Part shown: positions 1-8,833 of the stretch, piece after piece
How positions within the stretch are numbered: the first letter of the stretch is position 1
Layout: each line of letters starts with the position of its first letter
NCBI RefSeq assembly: GCF_042767895.1
Contig: NC_091583.1
Coordinates: forward strand, 13,416,812 to 13,434,311
Source: Penaeus vannamei
Lineage: Eukaryota > Arthropoda > Malacostraca > Decapoda > Penaeidae
Direction: 5' to 3'
DNA: 17,500 nucleotides
Program-made: the position numbers and the translations under genes
Notes under the pieces: generated by a model
What the model was told of the DNA's origin: nothing
Database searches by the model: none
What the model saw: only the letters and a program-made list of their open reading frames with translations

Positions 1-54
1 GGAGATAATGATGGGGTGAGAGAGGTTCCGAAGTCAGGAAGTGGAGGTTACGTC

Positions 55-94
55 CCATGATGGAGGGCTTCTTGCCATGATGGAGGTTTCTTCT
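55..94. repeat. 20-bp tandem duplication opening a degenerate minisatellite region
   Basis: Two adjacent copies of a 20-bp unit starting CCATGATGGAGG occupy 55-74 and 75-94 and differ at only a few bases. A more degraded relative (ACGATGG...) follows at about 96. Down to about 210 the sequence keeps producing fragments such as CTCACGA, GGCTTCT and GGTTTCT, which suggests an older and more extended array. The open frame across it (41-352) has no recognisable domain and runs into G-rich repeat, so it is treated as non-coding. Confidence 0.6.
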
Positions 95-228
95 TACGAT
101 GGAAAATCTTTTTCACTGTCAAGATTTATTCTGCTGGTAAAGGTCCCGCCTCACGATAACGGCTTCTCCTCACGAAACAGAAAGGTTTCTCTGGAGCTCC
201 CGAAGGCTTCACGGGGGATGTGGAGGGA

Positions 229-311
229 TGGTGTGGTGGCGAAGGGGGTGTGGTGGCGAAGGGGGGGGGGTTATGGTGGCGAGGGGGGGGGGGTTGTGGT
301 GGGGAGGATGG
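229..311. repeat. G-rich tandem repeat, GTGGTGGCGA plus G-run
   Basis: The unit (T)GTGGTGGCGA(A) followed by a G run is repeated at 233-248, 249-270 and 271-293, with a partial copy at 294-304. The G runs are about 5, 10 and 11 bases. Most of the length change between copies lies in the G run, as expected from replication slippage. The several runs of three or more G on the plus strand could form a G-quadruplex. Confidence 0.75.
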
Positions 312-348
312 GTTGTGGTGAGGGAGAAAATGCTGGTGGAAACCGATG

Positions 349-470
349 GTGAAGGAGGAAGGGTTGTGATGGGGACTGATAGTGAGGGAGGAAGGGTAGT
401 GAGGGAGGAAGGGTTGTGATGGGGACTCTGATAGTGAGTGCGGAAGGGTTATAGTGGTGATGGTAGAAAG
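349..470. repeat. GTGAGGGAGGAAGGGT minisatellite, degenerate
   Basis: Copies begin with GTGARGGAGGAAGGGT at 349, 382 and 399, and a decayed copy begins at 434. Spacings are 33, 17 and 35 bp, so short and long forms alternate; the long form adds TGTGATGGGGACTGATA. Related purine-plus-T fragments continue to about 780 with increasing decay. No gene is seen from 1 to 780. Confidence 0.65.
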
Positions 471-780
471 GTTGTATTGGCGAAAGAGGAAGTGAGGTGA
501 TGTGGGAAGAAGGGTTGTGGTGAGGAGGGAGGGGGAGCTTTAGTGGTGGAGGAAGGTTTGTAATGGAGAAGAACAGGGTGAATTTGTAGAAATAATGATG
601 GAGGAACGGTTGTGTTGGTGAAACTGGGGGGGGGGTTATATTGAGAGAGGATAGGGATTATATTGAGGGAGAAAGGGCTTAATTGCAGGATAAAAGCTTT
701 CTGGTGGTGAGAGAGGAAGGGAAGAAGCTCTATAGTGATGAGGGAGGAAGGGCTGGGATGGTAGAAGGAGAAGGAAGCAT
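471..780. repeat. Decayed G/A/T-rich satellite-like sequence
   Basis: This stretch repeats fragments such as GGTGGAGGAAGG, GAGAGAGGAAGGG and ATTGAGGGAGAAAGGG without a fixed period. A run of ten G lies near 627-636. The plus strand is almost free of C. It is best read as an old continuation of the minisatellite immediately upstream. No coding or RNA gene was seen. Confidence 0.5.
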
Positions 781-870
781 TCGGGGATTAAAAATGGATT
801 GTGTTCCTTAGTTTTTGAGAGGAATTAGCAGACAAAAAGATTTACATTTGTAAGATGTATTTCCATGAAG

Positions 871-1092
871 CTACGGTCGTACCCGATGGTATAAGGCCCA
901 GGCGTATGTCGAGGAATACGCACTTCTTTCTCCACGTGTTGGCGTCCGTGGTGGTGGAGGTCGTGGTGGCGGCGCTGGTGGAGGAGGTGGTGCTGGAGAG
1001 GGGAGCAGAAGCCTTCCGTTGCCTCTGAAGATCCCAGGGCCTCGCCAGCCTTCCCCTCGGCCCCCGTCTCGCTCCTGGGGAAGAAAAATCAC
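871..1092 (+). CDS. Possible internal exon, Gly/Arg-rich (unrecognised)
   Basis: The reading frame starting at 872 is open from a TGA at 866-868 to a TAA at 1094-1096. It reads YGRTRWYKAQAYVEEYALL, then RGGGGRGGGAGGGGGAGEG, then a Pro/Arg/Ser-rich part ending in RSWGRKI. An AG at 869-870 could be a splice acceptor, though its pyrimidine tract is poor. ACGTAAGG gives a good donor with GT at 1093-1094. An exon 871-1092 would be 222 bp and symmetric in phase. The segment is GC- and CpG-richer than its flanks. The Gly/Arg part resembles RGG regions of RNA-binding proteins, but (GGT)n/(GGA)n repeat DNA would give the same reading. Two other frames are also open over much of it (minus strand; plus 906-1028). 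Family unknown. Confidence 0.2.
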
Positions 1093-1096
1093 GTAA

Positions 1097-1935
1097 GGGG
1101 GATTTGGCCTGTCTTCTTCCTCTCCTATTTCCTATATACGTTTGTCCCTCCCCTGTTTCTCTTGTAGTTTAGGAGGTAAAGAAATATCGGTTTTGTATTT
1201 CCGATATATATTTTTAGACACCGTGAGGCAATATATTTATAGAGTCCAAATTTGCGTGCTGCACTGGACTTTATTGAAGATTGTATGATTATTTTGTTGT
1301 TGGAAAGTTTTTCACACATGTATTATATCGCCATCATTATGATACCGTCATATACAAAGGGTAATGTGAAGGAAAGTGAAATCGAAGTGTTTATTCCACA
1401 GATAATTCCCCCGCCGATTCGGGGTCCGTGATAGACCCTGTGATCTCATCCTCTTCGTTGGTGCATTTTAAAAAGAAATCCCGCCGGGCTTAAACGCGTA
1501 TGATTTATCACTAGCAATAAGTGATTCGCATCCCCGCTGATTCCGAATTATTCGAGTGTAATTCGCCGATATGCATAATATACGCACAAACATTTTGCTT
1601 GGTTCTCAACTGGAGTAATTTCAGGTTTCAATATTCGAACAATATCCGAGTATTTACCCATAATCCGGCTCTCTGCGCTGAATTTAATTTCATGCGAACA
1701 CAAAGTTGATAGTTATTCGTTATCCTCCCGCGTTCATAAATGGCTTATGAAACTTTTATTCGTTAGGCAGGATATAGACTTTAGTAAATTATTACTATTA
1801 CTGGAGCAGGGGTGACTCACTCATTTTCTTTTATTCGTAATAAAGCGAGGACTGATACCCCGTGTGTTGCTATGCGGCCCCGTTCACTTGTGAAAGAAAA
1901 TGGCACAGCATATGGATGTGATGGGAACGAGCAAA
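1097..1935. other. Unique AT-leaning sequence, no gene seen
   Basis: Mixed-composition unique DNA with no long simple repeat. A short GC-richer patch with clustered CpG lies around 1408-1430 and 1482-1500. The open frame 1521-1709 (62 codons) has no recognisable motif and looks accidental. I could identify no exon, tRNA or promoter here. Confidence 0.5.
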
Positions 1936-1939
1936 GTTT

Positions 1940-2870
1940 AGAATGAAGGGGTTAGGAAAAAAAGGGGAAGCGGTGCGAGCGAAGGACAAGAGGAACGGGT
2001 AAATAAGATCGCACAGAAAACGGAGAACCGAAATGTTCGAAGCAGATTACGTAAAATAGAAAGGGGAACAAGAACAGATAATGGAGAACAGAGGAATCGG
2101 CGACAGAGGAATACAAAGATACGACAGTGTATGCACAGAGACACATATGCAGAATGAAAGGGGGAGAGAGTGTGTACATATAATATATAGATATCGCAAC
2201 ATAGATTAGATACAGTAATGTGGATGAACAACAATTAACAAGACAGTGAGGCAGGCAGACGTAGTGATAAGGGATACGAGCGCAGATAAAGGGAAGAGGA
2301 GAATAACCCAAATGTAAATGAAACAGAGAGAAAAATAAAGATGGTGTAAGAAGAGAATGTATTTTATTATCTTTTAAAAAAAGCTGAATAAATCCTTTGC
2401 GGGTTGACAAAAGAGAAGACCCACATAAAAAGGATTTTTGTCCGTAGACCCAAAAAGCTTACTTCTACCCGTGTCATTCATACTTTTAAAAAAATCACCC
2501 AAAACCAGAAATCGGAAGATAAAAGAGAGAAAAGGACACAGAGGAAAGAGTGAAGAATAACACAGAGTAACGAATGGCATGGATAAAGTAGCAGCGGAGG
2601 AGGGTATTGAATTACCAGAACGGGGTCAAAGGAAGAAGCGATCAGCAAAAGGGAAGAGAGTTTGTGTTTATAGAAGGATGGCTTAAGTACAAGTTTCCTG
2701 AATACACGAGACGATTTGGAAGTTCGGAAAGGGAGACAGAGACAGAATGAGCGATGAAAGAGAGCTGATAGAGAAGTGTCAAGAGAGGAAGCGGCGACCA
2801 AAGGAGAGGCAGAAGGAAATGGTGGTAAATTATCGTGGGAAAAAGGGCAGGGGAAGAGCAAATACAAGTA
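1940..2870. repeat. Purine-biased degenerate low-complexity region
   Basis: About 0.9 kb in which the plus strand is dominated by A and G, with frequent AGAGA, GGAAGAG, GACAGAG and AGAACAG fragments. It looks like a decayed (GA)n/(GACA)n expanse. Minus-strand open frames here (for example 1952-2410 and 2478-2867) translate to Ser/Leu/Phe/Pro-rich low-complexity peptides. They are explained by the pyrimidine bias of that strand, not by a gene. Confidence 0.6.
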
Positions 2871-2897
2871 AATAGGGTGTGATATATAGGAAGATTA

Positions 2898-3182
<285 letters not shown>

Positions 3183-3430
3183 CAGAAAAACAACATTGAT
3201 GAATAGATAAGTAGATATACATTAGGTATACAGACAGGTAAATTACATAAATAGATAGACAAATGTAGAGGGAGAAAAAAGGAGACCGGGAGAGAGAGAG
3301 AGAGAGAGAGATAAGCAACATGCATTCGCAATAAAAAGACAGAATGAGGGAAGAAGAGAAAGGCAGATAGGTAGAGAGAGGCGATCAAGATAAAAAGATC
3401 ATGATAATAAAAAGAGAAAGAGGCTGAAGA
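3183..3430. repeat. Degenerate GATA/GACA/GA-rich sequence with a short (GA)n
   Basis: Fragments such as AGATAGAC, ATAGATAA, GACAGGTA and GGCAGATAGGTAGAGAG follow the compound microsatellite, with a perfect (GA)n at about 3290-3311. It looks like the decayed shoulder of the neighbouring array. Confidence 0.6.
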
Positions 3431-4075
3431 TAAGGAAATGCAGCCTTAATTCGCCATTTCGATAGCAGAAGAGTGAAATAAAGTTAAGAGGAAAGTAAGT
3501 CTGCGTAAGTACCCCCTCCAATTACGGAAAAAACGTCAATGAAAAAAAAATAAAAAACGGAGCTCCCAAGTTCTTGCTCTCCCGAAAAATCTATGAAATA
3601 TAGTAGATTACTATTTTCGAGAGAAAAAAAAAATCGAGATAGTCTACCCTTTTTGTTAATATCCCCACTTAAGACCTCAAGCCTTTGATATGTGGCAGAG
3701 CTTAGAATCTAAAATTATCTACGTCCAACATTGCAAACCTGCAACAGCGAGATTCTTAGCCTTGACATGCAACAACCGGGTAAGCATGATTTACTCAAGG
3801 TGCACTGTACTTTGCAAAATTGCGCAACGACCCTTTGCGTATGTCGGTAATTTGCGAATTAAAGCACCCTTGAATCATTCTGTAAATAAAGATCTCCTTA
3901 GTCATTAATACAATTGATCACAACGTCCCATTCTCGTAACTTTGCTAATATCGTATAATTCTCGCCAACTTTATAACTAACTGGAGATAGTCAGGAAGAT
4001 TTTCTTTTTTTTTTTCTTGTCTCCGTTTATTATATTTATGTAGCCTTTTTCCTCATATCCCTTTCTCTTTTTTTA
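3431..4075. other. Unique AT-rich sequence, no gene supported
   Basis: Unique sequence with A and T runs. A frame at 3690-3908 (72 codons) contains a possible acceptor, TGTGGCAG ending at 3695, and a possible donor, CGG/GTAAGC at about 3779-3785. These would bound an 84-bp exon, but its translation has no recognisable motif. An imperfect inverted repeat (CTCTCCCGAAAAAT against ATTTTCGAGAG) spans about 3578-3622. Confidence 0.4.
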
Positions 4076-4110
4076 GTATCTGTCTTTGTGTCTTTATTTC
4101 TTTCTATCCA

Positions 4111-4112
<2 letters not shown>

Positions 4113-4206
<94 letters not shown>
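4113..4206. repeat. (TC)n microsatellite
   Basis: About 94 bp of TC dinucleotide with a single G interruption at 4154. It grades on its right side into irregular C/T-rich sequence. The Ser/Leu-rich frames on the plus strand and Arg/Glu frames on the minus strand are by-products of this array. Confidence 0.97.
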
Positions 4207-4208
<2 letters not shown>

Positions 4209-4580
4209 TCCCTTTCTCTCTCCCCATCTCCCAGCCCTCCTTTCCTCCCTATCCCCCAGCCCTTCTCCTTCCCTACCCACCTCCCAGTCACCCTCTCTCC
4301 CTCTGTTCTTCCTTCCCAATCTTCCTGCTCTCCTCCTTTCCTCCCTACTCTCTACCCTCTCCATCCCTCCCTCTCTCCCTGTCCTCCACCCTTTCTCTCT
4401 CACTTTCTCCTTCTCCTTCCCTCCCTATGTTTGTGCCCCCTCCTTCCTTCCCTATCTCCCTACCCCCTCCTCCCTTCCCTATCTCTCTACTCCCTTCATC
4501 CCTCCTTACCTCCCTGCCCTCCACCTTTTCTCTCTCTCTTTCTCCTCCTTCCCTCGAGTCCTCCTCACCCACGCCCTTAT
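4207..4580. repeat. Pyrimidine-rich tract with a diverged 135-bp tandem duplication
   Basis: The plus strand is nearly all C and T. The phrase CATCCCTCC occurs at 4362 and again at 4497, and CCTCCACC-TTTCTCTCTC follows each at the same offset (G at 4381 and 4516), giving a period of 135 bp. Sequence left of each anchor, such as CTCCCTACTCTCTACCC against TCCCTATCTCTCTACTCCC, also corresponds. This is a tandem segmental duplication inside a polypyrimidine tract. Confidence 0.65.
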
Positions 4581-4659
4581 AGGTGGTTGATCCCCCGAAA
4601 GTCTCCCATGATCGCTAAACCTCGAAATCAATTTTCCTCAATGATAGTGCCACCCAAAT

Positions 4660-4735
4660 CATGATTATCCTCCCCCTCCCCCACCCTCTACCTCCTCTTT
4701 CCCCCCTCCTCCCTCTCCTCCCAATTTTTCCATCT
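4660..4735. repeat. C/T-rich low-complexity tract
   Basis: Runs of CTCCCCCTCCCCCACC type with almost no purine. A second tract of the same kind lies at 4820-4880, just before poly(A). The sequence between them, 4740-4819, is unique and has no visible gene. Confidence 0.7.
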
Positions 4736-4881
4736 CCCATACCCCGTTTTTTGCGCTATCTTCGGTGTTATTTATAGCCATCAAAGACCTTTTATCTGTG
4801 TCTAGAATTGGCATTCTCTCTTTTTCCTTCTTCGACGCCCTCCCCCTTCCCCCAAGCCCCTCCCCCCTTCACCCCTTTCTC

Positions 4882-4907
4882 AAAAAAAAAAAAAAAAAAA
4901 AAAAAAA
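4882..4907. repeat. Poly(A), 26 bases
   Basis: A pure A26 run preceded by a C/T-rich tract. It could be the tail of a plus-strand retroposed copy, but the upstream sequence has no identifiable element body and I saw no flanking target-site duplication. A simple homopolymer expansion is at least as likely. Confidence 0.85.
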
Positions 4908-5092
4908 CACTGACCTTGAAATCCGACCCCAATGATCAGAACTGGCGTTAGCATGGTAATCATAGCGACTATGATTTCTATATTTTATCGTTATGATTCC
5001 TGGGCTTCAATTGGCAACCGGTGATTGCCCCTCCCTTCGATCGCATAGCACTTTCTTCCCCCCCTCAACTTCAAACCCTCTTGTGTGCTTGC

Positions 5093-5385
5093 AGAGGTAG
5101 AGAGGAGGGGGGGGGGGAGAAAAGGGCCTGAGGGAAGGGGGAAGAAGGATGAGAGAGGGGGAGAGGGAGAGGAGAAGTGAGAAAGGGGGAGAGAAAAGAG
5201 GTAGGAGAGGAAAGAGGTGAGAAAGGGGGAGGGAAAAGAGGGGAGAAGAGAGATGGAGTAGTGGAATAACATAAGGACAGAGAGAGAGAGAAAAGTAAAG
5301 AAAAGACAAGAAAACAAAGGCGAAAAAAGAAAAGAGAAAATAAGAGATAAAAAAAAATAATAATAAAATAAAAAATAAAAGAGAC
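5093..5385. repeat. Polypurine tract with a 40-bp duplication and A-rich end
   Basis: The plus strand is almost exclusively A and G for about 290 bp. It starts with a run of about 12 G near 5107 and ends in A-rich sequence with an (AAT)n-like patch (AATAATAATAA, about 5355-5366). GTGAGAAAGGGGGAG occurs at 5177 and again at 5217, so 5177-5216 and 5217-5256 are diverged 40-bp tandem copies. Minus-strand frames here encode Leu/Ser/Pro/Phe runs and are artefacts. Confidence 0.8.
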
Positions 5386-5424
5386 AACACGCACCCAAGA
5401 GAACCAGCACCCCCGAGAGAACGC

Positions 5425-5595
5425 AACCCAGACTCGAACCCTATACATTATGAAGGAGAAATCACCCTTATCAAGAAATACAGCGATATCATTATCCAAA
5501 TTTATCAATAGGAAAACACAGGAATTTGAACCCGGCCTTGCAAAAACACAAGCCGATATCCGCCCAGAGAAAATAACATCAGCCAACATCATATT
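5425..5595 (-). mobile_element. Possible tRNA-derived (SINE-like) element
   Basis: Read on the minus strand, 5521-5532 gives GGTTCAAATTCC, close to the RNA polymerase III B-box GGTTCRANNCC. The sequence TGGCTGATGTT at 5575-5585 resembles an A-box start, and its 5' end is 53 nt upstream, as in tRNA-derived promoters. Between them 5534-5554 forms an anticodon-arm-like hairpin: GGC.TTG pairs with CAAGCC around an 8-nt loop. A second B-box-like string (GGTTCGAGTCT) lies at 5430-5440, 92 nt downstream. A T-rich stretch with ATT repeats (minus strand) follows beyond 5385. SINE heads are built this way, but these matches are short, and no target-site duplication or second copy is visible in the window. 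It cannot be a functional tRNA gene as read, because the acceptor stem does not pair. Confidence 0.28.
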
Positions 5596-5682
5596 ATCTG
5601 TTGAGGACGAGGTAGAGTTGTGGTTTTCGAAATTGGCGCGTTGAGAGTGTCCATCACGGGCGAGGAGAGTCCGCTGGTGAGA

Positions 5683-5707
5683 CAACATAGGGCTTCTTCC
5701 TATGTTG
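5683..5707. other. Perfect 9-bp inverted repeat with 7-nt loop
   Basis: CAACATAGG at 5683-5691 is the exact reverse complement of CCTATGTTG at 5699-5707, separated by GCTTCTT. Outside these arms GAGAC (5679-5683) and GTCTC (5713-5717) could add a second, bulged stem. No terminator or regulatory role can be assigned. Confidence 0.6.
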
Positions 5708-5709
5708 GC

Positions 5710-6840
5710 TTCGTCTCTCTTCTTTTAAGTCATGTTCTTTATTCTTCGGCACCTCATTATAATCATCGTCTTTATCGTCTTCTTCTTTCGCCTTCTCATT
5801 GTTTTCTTGTCCTCCTGCTTTTACTTCTTTATCTTCATCACTTCATTATCGTCATCACCATCGTTCGTTCCTTCTTTTTTCTTTTTCCTTTTCATTTATT
5901 TATCCTTCTTTTTTTTTCTTTTTTTGTTTTTTTTTCTTCTTCATTTCCTATTTTAATTTTCCACTTCTATTTATTTTGCATTGATGTCAACTCTTTGCTC
6001 TTCTTCGCTTGCTTATTCTTTTCACGTTTATCTTTCCCTTATATTCATTTAGCTGTCATTTCTCACCCCTTCTAAATTCCCCTACTACCTAACCCCCACC
6101 CCCCTCCTGATGCTACACCCCCACCCCGATCCGCCATCCGTGTCCACCCCCCCCCCCCCCCCACCTCTCATCCCCTCCTCCACCCACTCTCCTCATTTTC
6201 GTCCCCCTTCTTCATCATTTATTTACCTTTCGCGGTCGTTTCCCTGTTTCTTCGTTCGATTGCCCTCTCTGCCTCCACCCACCTGCACTCTCCCATCGTC
6301 TCTCGCCCTCTCTACCCCTTCTGTTCCCTCTGCTTTATCGGTCTTTGTCTCTCATTCCCCTTGAAACCTTTATTTACTCTCTCGTGTCACCCGTTTCCCC
6401 TCGTCTGTCTTGTTCCTGATCCTTTTGAGTTTTTTTTTTTTTATCCTCTCCCCTCTTTCTCGCTTGGTTCTGTTTGGTGTCCTGTTGCTTCTCCTCTTCC
6501 CTCATCTCTATCTCTTTTTTTTCTTCCTCCTTCACATTCACTTCATTAATCTCCCTGTTTAAACGATATTCTCTCTTTTTTTTTCTCTCTCTCTTCAACT
6601 TTATCCTCTGTTTCCACTTCTTTTTCCTCTCTATTCTCCTCTCTATCCTCCTTCTTTCTTCAGTTTATTATCATCTGCTTCTTCCTCTTTCTACCACCCT
6701 CGTTTCTTTTCTCCACCTCCTTGTCCTCTTCTTCTACGTCTTCCATCTTACTCTTGCTCAGCACGTTTTTCCCTCCTTCCCGTGCCTCTTTTCCCCCTTT
6801 TCCCCTCCCTTTCCCCCTATTCTCCTCCAACCACATCCCC
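5710..6840. repeat. 1.1-kb polypyrimidine (TTC/TCC/CTT) domain
   Basis: The plus strand is dominated by T and C, with short embedded patches of (ATC)n-like sequence (5758-5860), T runs (around 5909-5935 and 6429-6442) and a C16 run at 6147-6162. Frames on both strands (for example 5620-6075 and 6474-6848) read as Phe/Leu/Ser or Lys/Glu/Arg low complexity and are explained by composition. No gene is visible. The far edge is sharp, near the return to mixed sequence at 6841. Confidence 0.75.
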
Positions 6841-7650
6841 AACGGTAACCTCTGATGGTAATGTGAGATGATCGGGGAAGAATCGAGGGTAAAAATTCCC
6901 CTATTTTGTTTTTTGACTTTGCACGTTTCCTGAATATATTGCTGTAGGTCTCTTTTATTATTTTTTTTCCTTGTTTTTTTTTTTTTCTTGGGGTGGAGGG
7001 GTTGTTCCCTTATTTTTTTCTCTCTTTTTTTAAATTATTTTCTACTTTGAAATTCTGGTGTAGGAAGAAAAAAAGAGAGCGAGAAAAAAGATCGTAAGAG
7101 ATCGCTTAAAATCTTTAAATTATTTTGATTTTGAATTCTATGAAAAGGATAAAGTTATAATCTGATTTTTTTTTCACCCGAAGTGACAATACTCCAAAAC
7201 CTCGTCTATTCATAAGCAGTCAATGAGAGCCGCCAAAATAGTCAAAGCAGAGACCTCATAGCAAAAGCGAGTGAACCCAAGCCACGACTTATCCAAGCCA
7301 ACTTTATCTGATCTTGTCGAGATCGTGTTCATTAGTGCATGTATATGCAAAGCAAGCACACATGAGAAGGTGCAATAATCGATGCATAATGAAGGTCTGC
7401 CGAAAACACATTAAGCTACTGATAAGATGCTAAAATGAGTCCGTCGGTTCGTCCAAAGAAATTAATTTGTAGGATTACCATTTAGAAAAAAAATTATATT
7501 CTTTGGTAGGTTGATATCTTTCGAATGACACCGAGAGATATTCTGTCACCGCACTCTCCGTCGCTAATGCAAAGTCAGCGATATCCGCACACTATTCACT
7601 CACCCGCTGAGCCAAAGCAACAAAGGAGACCTCGCTTTTCATTCATTTTC
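6841..7650. other. Unique AT-rich sequence, no gene seen
   Basis: T-rich patches at about 6959-7040 and mixed AT-rich sequence beyond. No frame longer than about 60 codons is open in 6850-7500. The frame from 7525 is ordinary until it enters the G-rich tract. No tRNA, splice pair or promoter could be identified. Confidence 0.45.
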
Positions 7651-7651
7651 T

Positions 7652-7714
7652 TGGGCAAAGGGCGTGGGAAAGGGGGGGCGGGGGGAGGAAGGAAGGGGGG
7701 GGGAGAGGGGGAGG
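7652..7714 (+). repeat. G-rich tract with G-quadruplex potential
   Basis: Several long plus-strand G runs lie close together: seven G from 7672, six from 7680 and nine from 7695, with more G triplets between and after them. This meets the usual four-run G-quadruplex pattern many times over. It interrupts otherwise ordinary sequence. Confidence 0.75.
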
Positions 7715-7719
7715 AAGAC

Positions 7720-8400
7720 TGGAATAAATCTTCGATGCTCCTTAAAACCCCGACATCCATCACACGCCGCGACGAACCCTGAGCACGTAAGAATGAAGAG
7801 CAAAATCGTTAATGATGGAGCAAGACAAACGGGTGATAATAACCCTGTGATACTTCAGCAAGATCATGAGGTAAAAAGGAGGATATACCAGGCGAGGCGG
7901 AGGTGGTTAAGTATCCCAGGTAAAGAGGAGAAAGAGCGATAAAGACGGGGGGAAATGACAATAAGAAGAGAAGAAGGAAGAAGGTAAAGAATAAGATATA
8001 AAGGGTAATTAACGTGATTCACGTGCGTCGGGAGAACGCAGGAATGGCCCCATTTGCTTGTAAATAAGAACCATAAATCGACCCTGAAATATGAGAGGAC
8101 ACAAGAAAAGGAAGGTGCAACAAGGTGAGTGAAGGGTGAAGGGATTTGCTTTTTTTCGCCGCTGATAACTACGCCATTCCGCCCTTTGGAAGCACCATTC
8201 CCATGTGCCTGCGCCCATTTCACGGATCGTCTGCCCTGAAAGCACTTGCCTGGATGGTTCCAATATTTATTTTCTTGATCTATGTTCATTCAAAAACGAA
8301 AAGGAAAAGGTGGGAAAATGTTAATCCTCCTCAACGGGACATGAAATTCACATGTTTAACACTGACTGTGCTTGAGAGAGAGAAGAGGGAAAGACATACA
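7720..8400. other. Unique sequence; isolated strong splice-donor-like site
   Basis: CAAG/GTGAGT, with GT at 8125-8126, matches the donor consensus well, but the sequence to its left has no convincing open exon. The frame at 8146-8511 contains one hydrophobic stretch (WMVPIFIFLIYV) followed by basic residues and then runs into CA/GA repeat. The opposite strand is open over a similar span. Neither is recognisable. Confidence 0.35.
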
Positions 8401-8411
8401 TGCTTTACGCG

Positions 8412-8660
8412 TACACACACACACGCACACACACACATTGAACGTAGTGGGAGAGACAGACAGACATACAGAGACAGAAACAGACAGAGTCGGAGACAAA
8501 GAGAGGAATAATAGGAGGGAGATAAAGAGAGCTAGAGACAAAGCGGGAGAGATATGGAGGAGAAGATAGAGCCAAAGAGAGAAAAGGAGAGATAGAACGA
8601 AAGACAGACATATAGAAAAAACAAGGACAGAGAAAGAGAGGCGGAGAGAGGGAGACACAT
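8412..8660. repeat. Short (CA)n then degenerate (GACA)n/(GA)n
   Basis: (CA)n with one G interruption spans about 8412-8439. It is followed by about 200 bp of GAGACAGACAGACATACAGAGACAG-type sequence that gradually decays to purine-rich DNA. Frames here are repeat artefacts. Confidence 0.8.
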
Positions 8661-8833
8661 AACATCATAATTTCTGGAGCTTTACATATACGAAGACTCA
8701 CAATTATTTCCAGAATCCGTAAGCTCCCCTCCCCCCACCCCAAATTATGCTGAGTCTAGGACAAAATCCGTCTCTATTACCCTATAACACAAACCACAGA
8801 ATGGGACATCACGCTACTTCTTTCGTAATGTCT

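Noticed and set aside
3690..3908. 72-codon frame with candidate splice borders
   Set aside because: The donor is only moderate, the acceptor lacks a pyrimidine tract, and the peptide has no recognisable feature.
4086..4664. 192-codon Ser/Leu/Pro-rich plus-strand frame
   Set aside because: It is the (TC)n array and pyrimidine tract in translation. All three frames and the opposite strand are open for the same reason.
4882..4907. Poly(A) tail of a processed retrocopy
   Set aside because: The DNA upstream is C/T-rich low complexity with no gene-like body, and no flanking target-site duplication was seen.
5071..5688. 205-codon minus-strand frame with a mixed-composition first half
   Set aside because: The second half is polypurine DNA read on the other strand. 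The first half overlaps the tRNA-like element and hairpin and shows no recognised domain.
8146..8511. Possible small single-pass membrane protein (WMVPIFIFLIYV then basic residues)
   Set aside because: One hydrophobic stretch is not enough. The frame runs on into CA/GA repeat, and the opposite strand is equally open.
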